A DNA stretch of 64,000 bases from Janthinobacterium lividum. GTDB taxonomy: Bacteria; Pseudomonadota; Gammaproteobacteria; Burkholderiales; Burkholderiaceae_D. Shown piece after piece: positions 36,437 to 45,576 of this stretch. Location of the stretch: the NCBI RefSeq assembly GCF_011601275.1, contig NZ_JAAOLY010000004.1, positions 248,001 through 312,000 on the forward strand, written 5' to 3'. The translations under genes were made by a program, and so were the position numbers. The notes under the pieces are model-generated. The model had not been told where the DNA came from. It did no database searches and saw only the letters and a program-made list of their open reading frames with translations. How positions within the stretch are numbered: the first letter of the stretch is position 1; each line of letters opens with the position of its first letter.

Positions 36437-37597
36437 GTGAAAATCGCCATCAATTCCAGGGATGAAAAAACGCTGTCCGAACTGGGGCGGCTGCTGCGCA
36501 GCCGCAACCGGCTCGACGAGATCAGCGCGGGGGGCGAATGGCTCGAACCGCCGCAGGCGGCGCAATCGCTGCCCGACGTGCTGATCTTCGACCGCCCGTC
36601 GAACGACGGCGCCGACCTGGCCGCCATCGAGCGCCTCAGCAACCTGCATCCGCGCATGGCCTTCATCGTGCTGTGCCACCAGCAGGCGCCCGAGTTCCTG
36701 CTGCAGGCCATGCGCGCGGGCGTGCGCGACGTGCTGCCGTTTCCTGCCGCGCCGGCCAGCCTGCATGCGGCGCTCGAACGCATCGAGGAAAAACTGGAGC
36801 GGCGCGAGCATGGCAGCGGCAAGGTGCTGGCCTTCATTTCATGCAAGGGCGGCAGCGGCGCCACCTTCATTGCCAGCAACCTCGGTTATGCGCTGGCCGC
36901 CGGCGGCCAGCAGCGCGTTGCCCTGATCGACATGAACCTGCATTTTGGCGACGCCTCGCTTTTCGTTTCCGAGAACAAGCCGCTGGCCACCCTGTCCGAC
37001 GTCACGCGCGACATCCACCGGCTCGACTCGTCTTTCCTGGGATCGAGCATGCTGCACATCCTGCCCAACTACAGCGTGCTGGCCGCGCCCGAGGATCCGG
37101 CCCACGCCAGCGAAGTGGCGCCCGAACACATCGACGCCATCATCCGGCAAGCCAGGCGCCAGTACGATTTCATCGTGCTCGACGTGGGCCGCAACCTCGA
37201 CGCCGTCAGCGTGCGTGCGCTCGACCACGCGGACATGATCTTTCCCGTCCTGCAGGCGACCTTGCCGTACATCCGCGACGGCAAGCGCCTGCTGGGCATG
37301 TTCCGCTCGCTCGAATACGCGAAGGAAAAAGTGCACATCATCGTCAACCGCCACGACAAGGGCGGCGAAATCCGCCTGCGCGACCTGGAAGCGGCGTATG
37401 GCACGGCTGTCTACCGCACCGTGCCCAATCACTACGCCTCGGCCGCCGCCTCCGTCAACCAGGGCATGCCGATTTTGCAGCTCGACAAAGCCAGTCCGAT
37501 CACCCGCTCGCTGCAGGAGTTCGCCGCCAGCCTGGCCGGCGGCGCGGCCAGCACGGCGCGCCAGGGCTGGCTGGGCCGCGTCCTGCGGCGTGCTTGA
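36437..37597 (+). CDS. cpaE: Pilus assembly ATPase CpaE/TadZ
   Basis: This 386-residue protein starts at GTG 36437. The N-terminal receiver-like domain (to about 125; no phosphoacceptor is evident) is followed by a ParA/MinD-type ATPase with a deviant Walker A, SCKGGSGATFIASN. TadZ proteins localise the Tad machine to the pole. The C-terminal ASAAASVNQGMPI is typical. It is the link between pilin assembly and cell position. Confidence 0.9.
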   Translation: MKIAINSRDEKTLSELGRLLRSRNRLDEISAGGEWLEPPQAAQSLPDVLIFDRPSNDGADLAAIERLSNLHPRMAFIVLCHQQAPEFLLQAMRAGVRDVLPFPAAPASLHAALERIEEKLERREHGSGKVLAFISCKGGSGATFIASNLGYALAAGGQQRVALIDMNLHFGDASLFVSENKPLATLSDVTRDIHRLDSSFLGSSMLHILPNYSVLAAPEDPAHASEVAPEHIDAIIRQARRQYDFIVLDVGRNLDAVSVRALDHADMIFPVLQATLPYIRDGKRLLGMFRSLEYAKEKVHIIVNRHDKGGEIRLRDLEAAYGTAVYRTVPNHYASAAASVNQGMPILQLDKASPITRSLQEFAASLAGGAASTARQGWLGRVLRRA

Positions 37598-37649
37598 TTC
37601 ACAAGTTTGACCCACACGCTTGATTCACACCCTATAACAGGAGCATTGC

Positions 37650-39020
37650 ATGGCTAGTTCCCCCACCGCCGCCTTGTCTATCCGCGAACGGCTCGGCAGC
37701 GCCAAGATCGCCACGCTCGCGCCGCAACGCGCGGCGGCCATCGACAACCACGGCTACCGCGCCCTCAAGCTGCGCATCCATGGGCTGTTGCTCGAACGGG
37801 TCGATCTGGAAAGCATGCAGCGCCTGTCGCAGGAGCGCATCCGCGAGGAATTGCGCGGCCTCGTCGAGCGCCTGCTGGACGAAGAGGCGGTGGTCATCAA
37901 CGACGCCGAGCGCCGGAGCCTCACGCGCGACATCCAGCATGAGATGCTGGGCTTCGGGCCGCTCGAAACCCTGCTGTCGGACGCCAGCGTGTCGGACATC
38001 CTCGTCAACGGCCACCAGCAGGTGTATGTGGAGCGCGGCGGCCGCCTGGAGCTGACCGACATCTGCTTCGACGATGACGCCCACCTGATGAAGATCATCG
38101 ACAAGATCGTCTCGCGCGTGGGCCGGCGCATCGACGAGTCGAGCCCGATGGTCGATGCGCGCCTGCCCGACGGTTCGCGCGTGAACGCCATCATTCCGCC
38201 GCTGGCCATCGACGGCCCGGTGATGTCGATCCGGCGTTTCTCCGTCGATCCGCTGCGCCTGGCCGACCTGGTCGCCTACCGCAGCATGACGGCCGAGATG
38301 GCCGAAGTGCTGCAGGGCCTGGGCAAGGCGAAGATGAACATCCTCATTTCCGGCGGAACGGGCAGCGGCAAGACGACCATGCTCAACGTGATTTCCGGCT
38401 TCATCGGCAATACGGAACGCATCGTCACGGTGGAAGACGCGGCCGAGCTGCAATTGCAGCAGCCGCACGTGGTACGGCTGGAAACGCGGCCCGCGAACAT
38501 CGAAGGCAAGGGGGAGGTGAGCCAGCGCGCGCTGGTGCGCAATGCGCTGCGCATGCGCCCCGACCGCATCATCCTGGGCGAAGTGCGCGGCGCCGAGGCG
38601 CTCGACATGCTGGGCGCCATGAACACGGGCCACGAAGGCTCGATGGCCACCATCCACGCCAATACGCCGCGCGACGCGCTGACGCGGCTGGAAAACATGA
38701 TCAGCATGGCGGCGGCGAATTTGCCCAGCAAGGCCATCCGGCAGCAGATCAGTTCGGCCGTGTCGGTGGTGGTGCAAGTGTCGCGCCTGATCGACGGCAA
38801 GCGCAAGGTGACGTCGATCCAGGAAATCACGGGCATGGAAGGGGAGGTCATCACGATGCAGGAAATCTTCAGTTTCAAACAGACGGGCGTGGCCGAGGGC
38901 GGCGCCGTGGTCGGGCAGTTCTCGGCCAGCGGCATCCGCCCCCGTTTCCTCGAGCGCCTGAACAGCTTTGGCATCGGCGTCTCGGCCGCCCTGTTCGAAC
39001 CTGCCGCGGCGGGGCGCTGA
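37650..39020 (+). CDS. cpaF: Tad pilus ATPase CpaF/TadA
   Basis: This 456-residue secretion ATPase powers Flp pilus assembly as a hexamer at the inner membrane. Motifs are Walker [10 protein letters not shown], the Asp-box/Walker B region ([14 protein letters not shown]), and a His-box ([18 protein letters not shown]). The N-terminal part carries the [11 protein letters not shown] and [13 protein letters not shown] regions of TadA. ATG 37650 has AGGAGC upstream. Confidence 0.95.
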   Translation: MASSPTAALSIRERLGSAKIATLAPQRAAAIDNHGYRALKLRIHGLLLERVDLESMQRLSQERIREELRGLVERLLDEEAVVINDAERRSLTRDIQHEMLGFGPLETLLSDASVSDILVNGHQQVYVERGGRLELTDICFDDDAHLMKIIDKIVSRVGRRIDESSPMVDARLPDGSRVNAIIPPLAIDGPVMSIRRFSVDPLRLADLVAYRSMTAEMAEVLQGLGKAKMNILISGGTGSGKTTMLNVISGFIGNTERIVTVEDAAELQLQQPHVVRLETRPANIEGKGEVSQRALVRNALRMRPDRIILGEVRGAEALDMLGAMNTGHEGSMATIHANTPRDALTRLENMISMAAANLPSKAIRQQISSAVSVVVQVSRLIDGKRKVTSIQEITGMEGEVITMQEIFSFKQTGVAEGGAVVGQFSASGIRPRFLERLNSFGIGVSAALFEPAAAGR

Positions 39021-39025
39021 CCGCC

Positions 39026-39994
39026 ATGCTTTCCTACCTTGTCTATGTGTTCCTTTTCCTGGCCGTCCTGCTGCTGGTGGCGGGCGCCTGGCTGGCGTGG
39101 CAGGCGGCGCGGGGGCCGGGCGCGGCGCGGGTGGCGCGGCGCCTGCAGTCCATGTACACGGCCAGCGATGGAGAACAGGCGCTGTCGATCACCAAGCAGC
39201 GCCCGCTGAGCAGCTATCCCTTCCTGCAGGGCGTGCTGGAAGGCGTGCCCGGCGCGCGGCGCGTCGAGCAACTGCTGCTGCAGGCGGGCATGCGCTGGCT
39301 CGTGGCCGGCTTCCTCGGCTATTGCGCGCTTGGGGCGACGGCCGGCCTGCTGGCGGCCAGCGCGCTGCCCCTGCCATGGTATGTGCGCCTGGGCCTGGGC
39401 GCGGGCGGCGCCGCACTGCCGTATCTGCTGGCGCGCCGCGCCAGGAGCCGGCGGCTGGTGCGCATCGAGCAGCAATTGCCGGACGCGCTCGATCTGATGG
39501 GTCGCGCCATGCGTGCCGGCCATGCCTTTCCCACCGCGCTGAAAATGGTGGGCGAGGAGATGACGGGGCCGCTGGCCGACGAGTTCCGCGCCGTGTTCGA
39601 CGAAGTCAGCTTCGGCGTGGCGATGGCCGATGCGCTGGGCAACCTGGCCGCGCGCGTGCCCAGCACGGACTTGCGCTATGTCGTCATCGCCGTGCTGATC
39701 CAGCGCGAAACGGGCGGCAACCTGACTGAATTGCTGGGCAGCATCAGCGCCATCATCCGCGACCGCTTGAAATTGCTGGGGCAGGTGCGCGTGCTGTCGG
39801 CCGAAGGGCGCATGTCGGCCTGGGTGCTGGGCTTGCTGCCGTTCGGCGCGGCGCTGATGATGCACGTGATGAATCCGCAGTTTCTTGCCGTGCTGTACAC
39901 GGATGCGGGCGGGCGCAAGATGGTCGGCGTGGCGCTGGGCTTGCTGATGGTCGGCGTGCTCGGCATACGAAAAATTATCGATATCCGGGTATGA
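39026..39994 (+). CDS. tadB: Tad pilus platform protein TadB
   Basis: A 322-residue integral membrane protein of the GspF/TadB family with hydrophobic segments near the N-terminus (two), and at about 265-315. The cytosolic GspF-like region carries [19 protein letters not shown] and [12 protein letters not shown]. It forms the inner-membrane platform with TadC. Its start is 5 bases after cpaF. Confidence 0.92.
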   Translation: MLSYLVYVFLFLAVLLLVAGAWLAWQAARGPGAARVARRLQSMYTASDGEQALSITKQRPLSSYPFLQGVLEGVPGARRVEQLLLQAGMRWLVAGFLGYCALGATAGLLAASALPLPWYVRLGLGAGGAALPYLLARRARSRRLVRIEQQLPDALDLMGRAMRAGHAFPTALKMVGEEMTGPLADEFRAVFDEVSFGVAMADALGNLAARVPSTDLRYVVIAVLIQRETGGNLTELLGSISAIIRDRLKLLGQVRVLSAEGRMSAWVLGLLPFGAALMMHVMNPQFLAVLYTDAGGRKMVGVALGLLMVGVLGIRKIIDIRV

Positions 39995-40012
39995 CATGAA
40001 AGAGCAAACACG

Positions 40013-40954
40013 ATGAGTGGCATGAATGCGGCGCAGCTGGCTTTGCTGGGCCTGCTGTTCCTGATTGTTTTCGCGCTGGCCGTGCTGGTGCTGCGCCTGT
40101 TTTCCGGCAGTGCCGTGCAGGAGCGGCTGCAATCGCTCGGTGATGCCGGCGCCGCCGGCGACCGGGAGCGCCATGCCAGGGGGCGCTGGGTGGCGCGCGC
40201 CGTCAGCTTGACCGGCCCGCTGGCCAGGCTGTCGCTGCCCGACGAGGGCTGGGAACGTTCGCCCATCCGCAGCCGCTTCGTCCATGCCGGCTGGCGCAGC
40301 CAGGCCGCGCCGGCCCTGTTTTATGCGGCCAAGACGGGCCTGTTCGCGGGCTTGCCGTTGCTCGTGTATTTCCTGCTGCGCCACGGCGGGCAGAATATGC
40401 TGTTGTGGCTGGTCGCGGCCGCCGCCCTCGGCTATTACCTGCCCAACGTCTGGCTGTCGCATTGTTTGAAGCAGCGCCAGCGCGAAGTGTTCGAGACCTT
40501 TCCCGATGCGCTCGACCTGATGACGGTGTGCGTCGAAGCGGGGCTGGCGATGGATGCGGCCCTGGCGCGCGTGGCGCAGGAAATCGGCTTGAAAAGCGCG
40601 GTGCTGGCCGAAGAGCTGCAACTGGTGACGCTGGAACTGCGCGCCGGCAGCGCCAAGGACAAGGCCTTGCGCAACCTGGCCCTGCGCACGGGCGTGGAAG
40701 ATGTCGATGCGCTGGTGACCTTGCTGATCCAGGCCGAGCGCTTCGGCACGAGCATCGCCGCGTCGCTGCGCGTGCAGTCCGACCAGCTGCGCACCAAGCG
40801 GCGCCAGCGCGCCGAAGAAACGGCGGCCAGGATCGCCCTCAAGCTGCTGTTTCCGCTGATCTTTTTTATTTTCCCGTCGCTGATGGTCGTGCTGATGGGC
40901 CCGGCATTCCTGCAGATTTACCGCGTGCTGCTGCCGGCCATGCGGGGCAGCTGA
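40013..40954 (+). CDS. tadC: Tad pilus platform protein TadC
   Basis: This 313-residue GspF-family platform protein, TadC type, is predicted to have four hydrophobic segments. It contains [21 protein letters not shown] and a second GspF-like region ([20 protein letters not shown]). It is the last Tad gene of the rightward operon and is followed by a strong bidirectional terminator. Confidence 0.92.
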   Translation: MSGMNAAQLALLGLLFLIVFALAVLVLRLFSGSAVQERLQSLGDAGAAGDRERHARGRWVARAVSLTGPLARLSLPDEGWERSPIRSRFVHAGWRSQAAPALFYAAKTGLFAGLPLLVYFLLRHGGQNMLLWLVAAAALGYYLPNVWLSHCLKQRQREVFETFPDALDLMTVCVEAGLAMDAALARVAQEIGLKSAVLAEELQLVTLELRAGSAKDKALRNLALRTGVEDVDALVTLLIQAERFGTSIAASLRVQSDQLRTKRRQRAEETAARIALKLLFPLIFFIFPSLMVVLMGPAFLQIYRVLLPAMRGS

Positions 40955-40971
40955 GGGGTAGCCGAGCGGGC

Positions 40972-41008
40972 AAAAAAAAGCTGCCGGAGTTTCCTCCGGC
41001 AGCTTCTT
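40972..41008. terminator. Bidirectional terminator between tadC and suhB
   Basis: A perfect 12-bp stem (40978-40989 and 40994-41005) with a four-base TTTC loop. Eight A residues on the left give a U run for leftward suhB transcripts, and CTTTA on the right a weaker one for rightward tadC. Confidence 0.9.
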
Positions 41009-41030
41009 TACGTCAGCCCTTGCCTGGCAA

Positions 41031-41822
41031 TCAGGCGAATGGCGTCAGCAGGGTGATCATCTGGCCAAAGATCTTCGGGCTGGCGGCGATGACGTCGCCC
41101 TTGTACAGGTATTCCGATTCGCCGGAAAATTCACCGACGATGCCGCCCGATTCCGTGATCATCAGGGCGCCGGCGGCGATATCCCAAGGCTTCAAGCCTT
41201 TTTCGTAGAAGCCGTCCAGGCGGCCGCAAGCGACGTAGGCCAGGTCCAGCGCGGCCGAGCCGGCGCGGCGCACGCCCTGGCTGCGTTCGCCCATGATCGC
41301 GTACATCTTCAGGTATTCGTCCAGCGCGCGGGCGCTGCCGGCCACGTAGCCGGTGCCCAGCAGGGCGTTCGAAATGCGGTCGAGCTTGGTGACGCGGATG
41401 CGTTTTTCGTTCAGGTAGGCGCCGGCGCCCTTGGTGGCCGTGAACAGGTCGTTGCGTACCGGGTCGTAGATGACGGCTTGCGTGACGACGCCGCGATGCG
41501 CGAGGGCGATCGAGATGCAGTATTGCGGGAAACCGTGGATAAAGTTGGTGGTGCCGTCCAGCGGATCGATGATCCACTGATATTCATTCTCGTCGTGCGA
41601 GTTGGCGGAAGCTCCCGATTCCTCAGCCAGGAACGCGTGGTCCGGGTAGGCTTTGGACAGCACCTCGATGATGGCTTGTTCGGCCGCCTGGTCGACGTCG
41701 GTGACGAAATCGTTATGTTGTTTTTCCGTGACGACGACGCGGTCGAGGTCAAAAGAGGCGCGATTGATGACGGCGGCGCCGCGGCGGGCGGCTTTGATCG
41801 CCGTGTTGAGCATTGGGTGCAT
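41031..41822 (-). CDS. suhB: Inositol-1-monophosphatase SuhB
   Basis: This 264-residue Mg-dependent phosphatase has the metal-binding motifs [18 protein letters not shown] (IMPase motif) and [15 protein letters not shown]. In E. coli SuhB also binds RNA polymerase/NusA as part of rRNA antitermination. The start is ATG 41822 with GGAAG upstream; the frame's extension to 41855 is not needed. It is divergent from trmJ, a common arrangement in beta-proteobacteria. Confidence 0.95.
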   Translation of the reverse strand: MHPMLNTAIKAARRGAAVINRASFDLDRVVVTEKQHNDFVTDVDQAAEQAIIEVLSKAYPDHAFLAEESGASANSHDENEYQWIIDPLDGTTNFIHGFPQYCISIALAHRGVVTQAVIYDPVRNDLFTATKGAGAYLNEKRIRVTKLDRISNALLGTGYVAGSARALDEYLKMYAIMGERSQGVRRAGSAALDLAYVACGRLDGFYEKGLKPWDIAAGALMITESGGIVGEFSGESEYLYKGDVIAASPKIFGQMITLLTPFA

Positions 41823-42008
41823 GTGAGCTTCCGTTAAAAGCACGCGACCGCCCATGGCCGCCTTGCGGCGCCGGTACGATAGAGTGCAAGAATGAATTAA
41901 AGAGCGGAGCGGTGCCGAAGTGGTTAAAATCCCGGCCTGGCGTCAGCGTTTTGTGACTCCGTTTCCCGAAATTTCCTGTATCGATACCGCGCAATAGCGC
42001 TATTTTAA

Positions 42009-42782
42009 ATGAATCTGCCCGAAATCAACACGTCTCTTTTCAAACGCCTGCGATTTATTCTTGTCGAAACTAGTCGTCCTGGCAACATTGGCGGCGTCGC
42101 GCGCGCCATGAAAACGATGGGTTTTTCCGATCTGGTGCTGGTCAATCCCCGGTTTCCCGATGCCTTGACGGATGTGGAAGCGGTGGCCTTCGCCAGCGGC
42201 GCGCAGGATATTTTGTCTGGCGCGCGCATCGTCGGCTCGATCGCCGAGGCGCTCGAAGGCTGCAATTACGCGGCCGCCGTGTCGGCCAGATTGCGCGAAT
42301 TCTCGCCGCCCGTCACGGCCCCGCGCGCCATCGCGGCCCAATTGGCGGCTGGCGCGGACCTGCACGCGGCCGTCATCTTCGGCAACGAACGCTTCGGCTT
42401 GCCCAACGAGATCGTCGAGCAGTGCAACGTGCTGATCAACATTCCCGCCAATCCCGAGTATTCCTCGCTGAACCTGTCGCAGGCGGCGCAGGTCGTCGCC
42501 TATGAATGCCGCGTGGCGGCCCTCGATGCGTCGGACGATGCCCAGGCGGCCAGCCCCGTCGGTTTCCATGGCGACGCGGCCAGCCTGGCGCAGGTCGACG
42601 GCATGTATGCGCATCTGGAGCAGGCCCTGGTCGCCATCGATTTCCTCGACGCCGACAACCCGAAAAAACTCATGCCCCGTTTGAAACGCCTGTTCTCGCG
42701 CACGGGGCTGGAAACGGAAGAAGTCAACATCCTGCGCGGCATCGCCCGGCATATCCTGGCGGTAGCCAAAAAAGGCCCATGA
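42009..42782 (+). CDS. trmJ: tRNA (cytidine/uridine-2'-O-)-methyltransferase TrmJ
   Basis: A 257-residue SPOUT-class methyltransferase modifying position 32 in the tRNA anticodon loop. The N-terminus FILVETSRPGNIGGVARAM is its signature, and the knot motifs IFGNERFGLPNEI and YSSLNLSQAAQVVAYE are present. The C-terminal helical extension ends with the tail AKKGP. It overlaps the lysR-type gene by 4 bases. Confidence 0.95.
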   Translation: MNLPEINTSLFKRLRFILVETSRPGNIGGVARAMKTMGFSDLVLVNPRFPDALTDVEAVAFASGAQDILSGARIVGSIAEALEGCNYAAAVSARLREFSPPVTAPRAIAAQLAAGADLHAAVIFGNERFGLPNEIVEQCNVLINIPANPEYSSLNLSQAAQVVAYECRVAALDASDDAQAASPVGFHGDAASLAQVDGMYAHLEQALVAIDFLDADNPKKLMPRLKRLFSRTGLETEEVNILRGIARHILAVAKKGP

Positions 42783-43681
42783 TAGAGACCCGGCTGCTGC
42801 GCCAGTTCATCGCCGTCGCCGAGGAACTGAACTTTCGCCGCGCGGCAGAACGGCTGCACATGGCGCAGCCGCCCTTGTCGCAGGCCATCCTGCGCCTGGA
42901 AGACTTGCTCGGCTACCCTGTTTTCGAGCGCACCAACCGCAAGGTCAGTTTGACGCCGGCCGGCATGGCTTTCCTGGCCACGGCGCGCCAGGTGCTGGCC
43001 AGCCTGGAAGAGGGCGTGGCCGCCACGCGCCGCGTGGCGCAGGGCGTCGAGGGTCACTTGCGCCTCAGCTTCATCCATATCACGCCGTATGCCCGCGTGC
43101 TCGACGCCTTGCGCGCGTTCCGCGCCGCCTCGCCCGCCGTGCAATTCACCTTGCGCGAAGCGTCGACGCAGCAGCAGGTCGAGTGGCTGGAGCGGGGCGA
43201 GGTCGATATCGCCCTGCTGCGCGCACCGGGCCGCAGCACGCCGGGCTTGCGCTTCGAGCGCCTGTCCGGCGAAGACATCGTGATCGCGCTGCCCTTGGAC
43301 CACCGCTGCGCTGGGCTGACGCGGGTGGACCTGGCGGACCTGGCCGGTGACGATTTCGTCGCTTCCCCGCGCGACCTGGGCCAGGGTTTCCACGACCAGC
43401 TGGCCAGCCTGTGCCTGCATGCGGGCTACCTGCCGCGCGTGGTGCAGCAGGCGCGCCGCTTGCAAACGGTGCTGGGCCTGGTGGCGGCCGGCTTTGGCGT
43501 GGCCCTGCTGCCGGCCAGCCTCGTCGCCTGCGCGCCAGCGGGCGTGGTCATGCTGCCGCTGGCAAGCAGCGCGCCCGAAGCGCTGCGCCAGCTGGACCTG
43601 TACATGGCGTGGGACCCGCAGCGTGCGTCTCCCGTGCGCGAGCGGCTGCTGGAGCAGTTGCGGCTGTCTGCCTCGCATTGA
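42779..43681 (+). CDS. LysR-family transcriptional regulator
   Basis: This 300-residue LTTR has an N-terminal winged HTH (ELNFRRAAERLHMAQPPLSQAIL) with the family consensus and a C-terminal periplasmic-binding-like effector domain (GHLRLSFIHI, VVQQARRLQTVLGLVAAGFGVALLPASL). ATG 42779 overlaps the trmJ stop (ATGA). A longer upstream frame to 42506 lies in trmJ and is rejected. It probably controls the MFS gene that follows. Confidence 0.93.
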   Translation: MIETRLLRQFIAVAEELNFRRAAERLHMAQPPLSQAILRLEDLLGYPVFERTNRKVSLTPAGMAFLATARQVLASLEEGVAATRRVAQGVEGHLRLSFIHITPYARVLDALRAFRAASPAVQFTLREASTQQQVEWLERGEVDIALLRAPGRSTPGLRFERLSGEDIVIALPLDHRCAGLTRVDLADLAGDDFVASPRDLGQGFHDQLASLCLHAGYLPRVVQQARRLQTVLGLVAAGFGVALLPASLVACAPAGVVMLPLASSAPEALRQLDLYMAWDPQRASPVRERLLEQLRLSASH

Positions 43682-43697
43682 GACTTGCAAGGTCTCA
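43679..43697. promoter_or_regulatory. Inverted repeat TGAGAC-N7-GTCTCA at the lysR/MFS junction
   Basis: A perfect 6-bp inverted repeat surrounds the lysR stop codon and lies upstream of the MFS gene. It might be the LTTR operator for the MFS gene, or a weak terminator followed by TTT. AT-rich DNA with TAAGATATTTTAC follows and may hold a promoter. Confidence 0.4.
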
Positions 43698-43772
43698 TTT
43701 CAAGATAAATAAGATATTTTACAGATGGCGATCCAGGGACCAGCATGGCGTTTTGCCTGTACTGGAACCTCC

Positions 43773-44969
43773 ATGTCCCCTGTTTCTGTCCGCGCCGCGG
43801 CTTCGCTGCCGCCCGCCATTTATCTTCTTTCCCTGTGCAGCTTCGCCTTCGGCTTGTCCGAATTCATCGCCGCCGGCCTGTTGTCCCCCATGGCGCGAGA
43901 CTTGCACGCCAGCGTGGCGGCGGCCGGGGGCGCCATCGCCGCGTATGCGCTGGGGGCGGCCATCGGTGCGCCGATCCTGACGGCCATGCTGGCGCGCCAG
44001 CCCACGCGCCAGGTGCTGGTGGGCACCATGCTGGTGCTGGCGTTCGGCAGCGTGGCCATGGCGCCGGCGCCGGCACTGGGCGCGCTGCTCGGTGTGCGCT
44101 TTGCCGTCGGCCTCGCGCATGGCGTGTTCATGGCCGTCGCCTCGCATGCGGCCACCAGCCTGGTCGACCCGTCCCGTGCGGGACGGGCACTGTCCATCGT
44201 CTGGCTGGGCCTGACCCTGGCGCTGGCCGGCGGCGTGCCGCTGGGGACGTGGCTGGGCGCCGTCTCGTCGTGGCGCTGGGTATTTGCGGCCATCGGCGTG
44301 CTGGCCTTGTGCGGCGGCGCCGGCCTGCGCTTCGCCATGCCCGCCGCGCGTCAGCAGCTTGCCGCCGTATCGGCGCTGGCCAGCCTGCGCGCCATCTTGC
44401 AGCCGCCCCTGCTACTGGCGGCCGGCGTGGCGGCGCTGGTCAGCGTGGCCACCTTCAGTTTTTTCACGTATATCTCGCCATTCCTGCTGCAGCTGGGCGG
44501 ACTCGATGCGGGCTGGCTGGGCGCCGCCATGCTGTGCTTTGGCGCGTGCGCCATCGGCGGTAACCTGCTGGGCGGCTGGTGCGCCGATCGTCCCCACGCG
44601 CTGCGTTCCACCGTGCTGGCCCTGGCCGCGCTGGCGCTCAATTTGTTGGGGTTTTATGTGTCGCGAGCCCAGCCCCTGGCCATGCTGGCCCTGTGCGGCA
44701 CTCTGGGCTTGCTGTTCTTTGCCCTCGTGACCCTGTCGACCATGCGGTTGCTGCGCCTGGCGCAGCGGCATTGTCCGGGCAGCGACGCCGTGGCGGCGGG
44801 CCTGAATATCGCCGCCTTCAATGCGGGCACGGCCGCCGGTGGCATGCTTGGCGGCGCGCTGATCGTCGCCTTTGGCTTGCCCAGCATCGCCATCGGCGGC
44901 GCGCTGGCGGCGCTGCTGGCCATGCTGCTGCTGTGGTTCCCGTCGCGCGAACTAGACGAGTCGCTCTAG
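43773..44969 (+). CDS. MFS transporter (sugar/drug efflux type)
   Basis: A 398-residue transporter with 12 predicted hydrophobic segments. The N-terminal SLCSFAFGLSEFIAAGLL and later GVRFAVGLAHGVFMA and YLISPF-like regions match the AraJ/YdhP-type DHA1 efflux family. An earlier in-frame start at 43725 exists; ATG 43773 has GGAAC upstream and gives the standard length. The pairing with the upstream lysR-type gene suggests inducible efflux of an unknown compound. Confidence 0.9.
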   Translation: MSPVSVRAAASLPPAIYLLSLCSFAFGLSEFIAAGLLSPMARDLHASVAAAGGAIAAYALGAAIGAPILTAMLARQPTRQVLVGTMLVLAFGSVAMAPAPALGALLGVRFAVGLAHGVFMAVASHAATSLVDPSRAGRALSIVWLGLTLALAGGVPLGTWLGAVSSWRWVFAAIGVLALCGGAGLRFAMPAARQQLAAVSALASLRAILQPPLLLAAGVAALVSVATFSFFTYISPFLLQLGGLDAGWLGAAMLCFGACAIGGNLLGGWCADRPHALRSTVLALAALALNLLGFYVSRAQPLAMLALCGTLGLLFFALVTLSTMRLLRLAQRHCPGSDAVAAGLNIAAFNAGTAAGGMLGGALIVAFGLPSIAIGGALAALLAMLLLWFPSRELDESL

Positions 44970-45041
44970 TTTTTGCGCGCGGAGCGCAGCTGCCTTTGGC
45001 GTACACTGGCCTGCAAAAGGCCGTACAAAACAAGGGGAGAC

Positions 45042-45569
45042 ATGGGGATGCGACGCAGATCGTTTCTGAAACTGGGCGTGCTCGGCGCCGCTGTGCTGGC
45101 GGCCGGCGGCGCCGCGTACCGGCTCGTGCGCGGACCGGCGCCGCCTGGCCGCTTCGTCCTCGATGGCGAGGCGCGCGCGGCGTTGGCGGCCATCGTGCCG
45201 GCCATGCTGGGCAGCGCACTGACTCGGGACGCTACCGCGCGGGCCACGGCGCTCGATGGCGCCATCGCCGGCGTGGACACGGCCATCCGCGGCTTGCCCC
45301 TGGCGGCGCAGCAGGAAGTGCAGGATCTGTTTGGCCTGCTGGCGCTGGCGCCCGCGCGGCGCTTCGTCGCCGGCGTTGAGAAAGGCTGGCTTGACGCCGA
45401 TCCGGCCCAGGTGGCCGCCTTTCTGCAGTCGTGGCGCACGCACCGCCTGGCCACCTTGCAGACGGCTTACCTGGCCCTGCACGACCTGATCCTCGGCGCC
45501 TGGTATGCCGATGCCGCCCGCTGGGCCGCCATCGGCTATCCGGGACCGCTGCCCGAACTGAGCGCATAA
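45042..45569 (+). CDS. Tat-exported small subunit of a membrane GMC dehydrogenase
   Basis: This 175-residue protein has a Tat signal RRRSFLKLG and hydrophobic stretch. The mature part is the gluconate 2-dehydrogenase subunit 3-type domain (helical, LDGEARAALAAIVPAML, and a WRTHRLATLQTAY region). Such subunits carry the FAD subunit, which lacks its own signal, across the inner membrane. ATG 45042 has AAGGGGAG upstream. It is coupled in an operon to the GMC gene 7 bases on. An alternative name is twin-arginine translocation chaperone-like protein. Confidence 0.85.
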   Translation: MGMRRRSFLKLGVLGAAVLAAGGAAYRLVRGPAPPGRFVLDGEARAALAAIVPAMLGSALTRDATARATALDGAIAGVDTAIRGLPLAAQQEVQDLFGLLALAPARRFVAGVEKGWLDADPAQVAAFLQSWRTHRLATLQTAYLALHDLILGAWYADAARWAAIGYPGPLPELSA

Positions 45570-45576
45570 GGCATCC

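Noticed and set aside
34600-36879. A 759-codon minus-strand frame across cpaC, the lipoprotein gene and cpaE
   Set aside because: It overlaps three real Tad genes and shows no recognised domain. Its composition is that of an antisense shadow.
38276-40621. A 781-codon minus-strand frame across cpaF, tadB and tadC
   Set aside because: Antisense to three well-supported pilus genes; no motif and biased composition.
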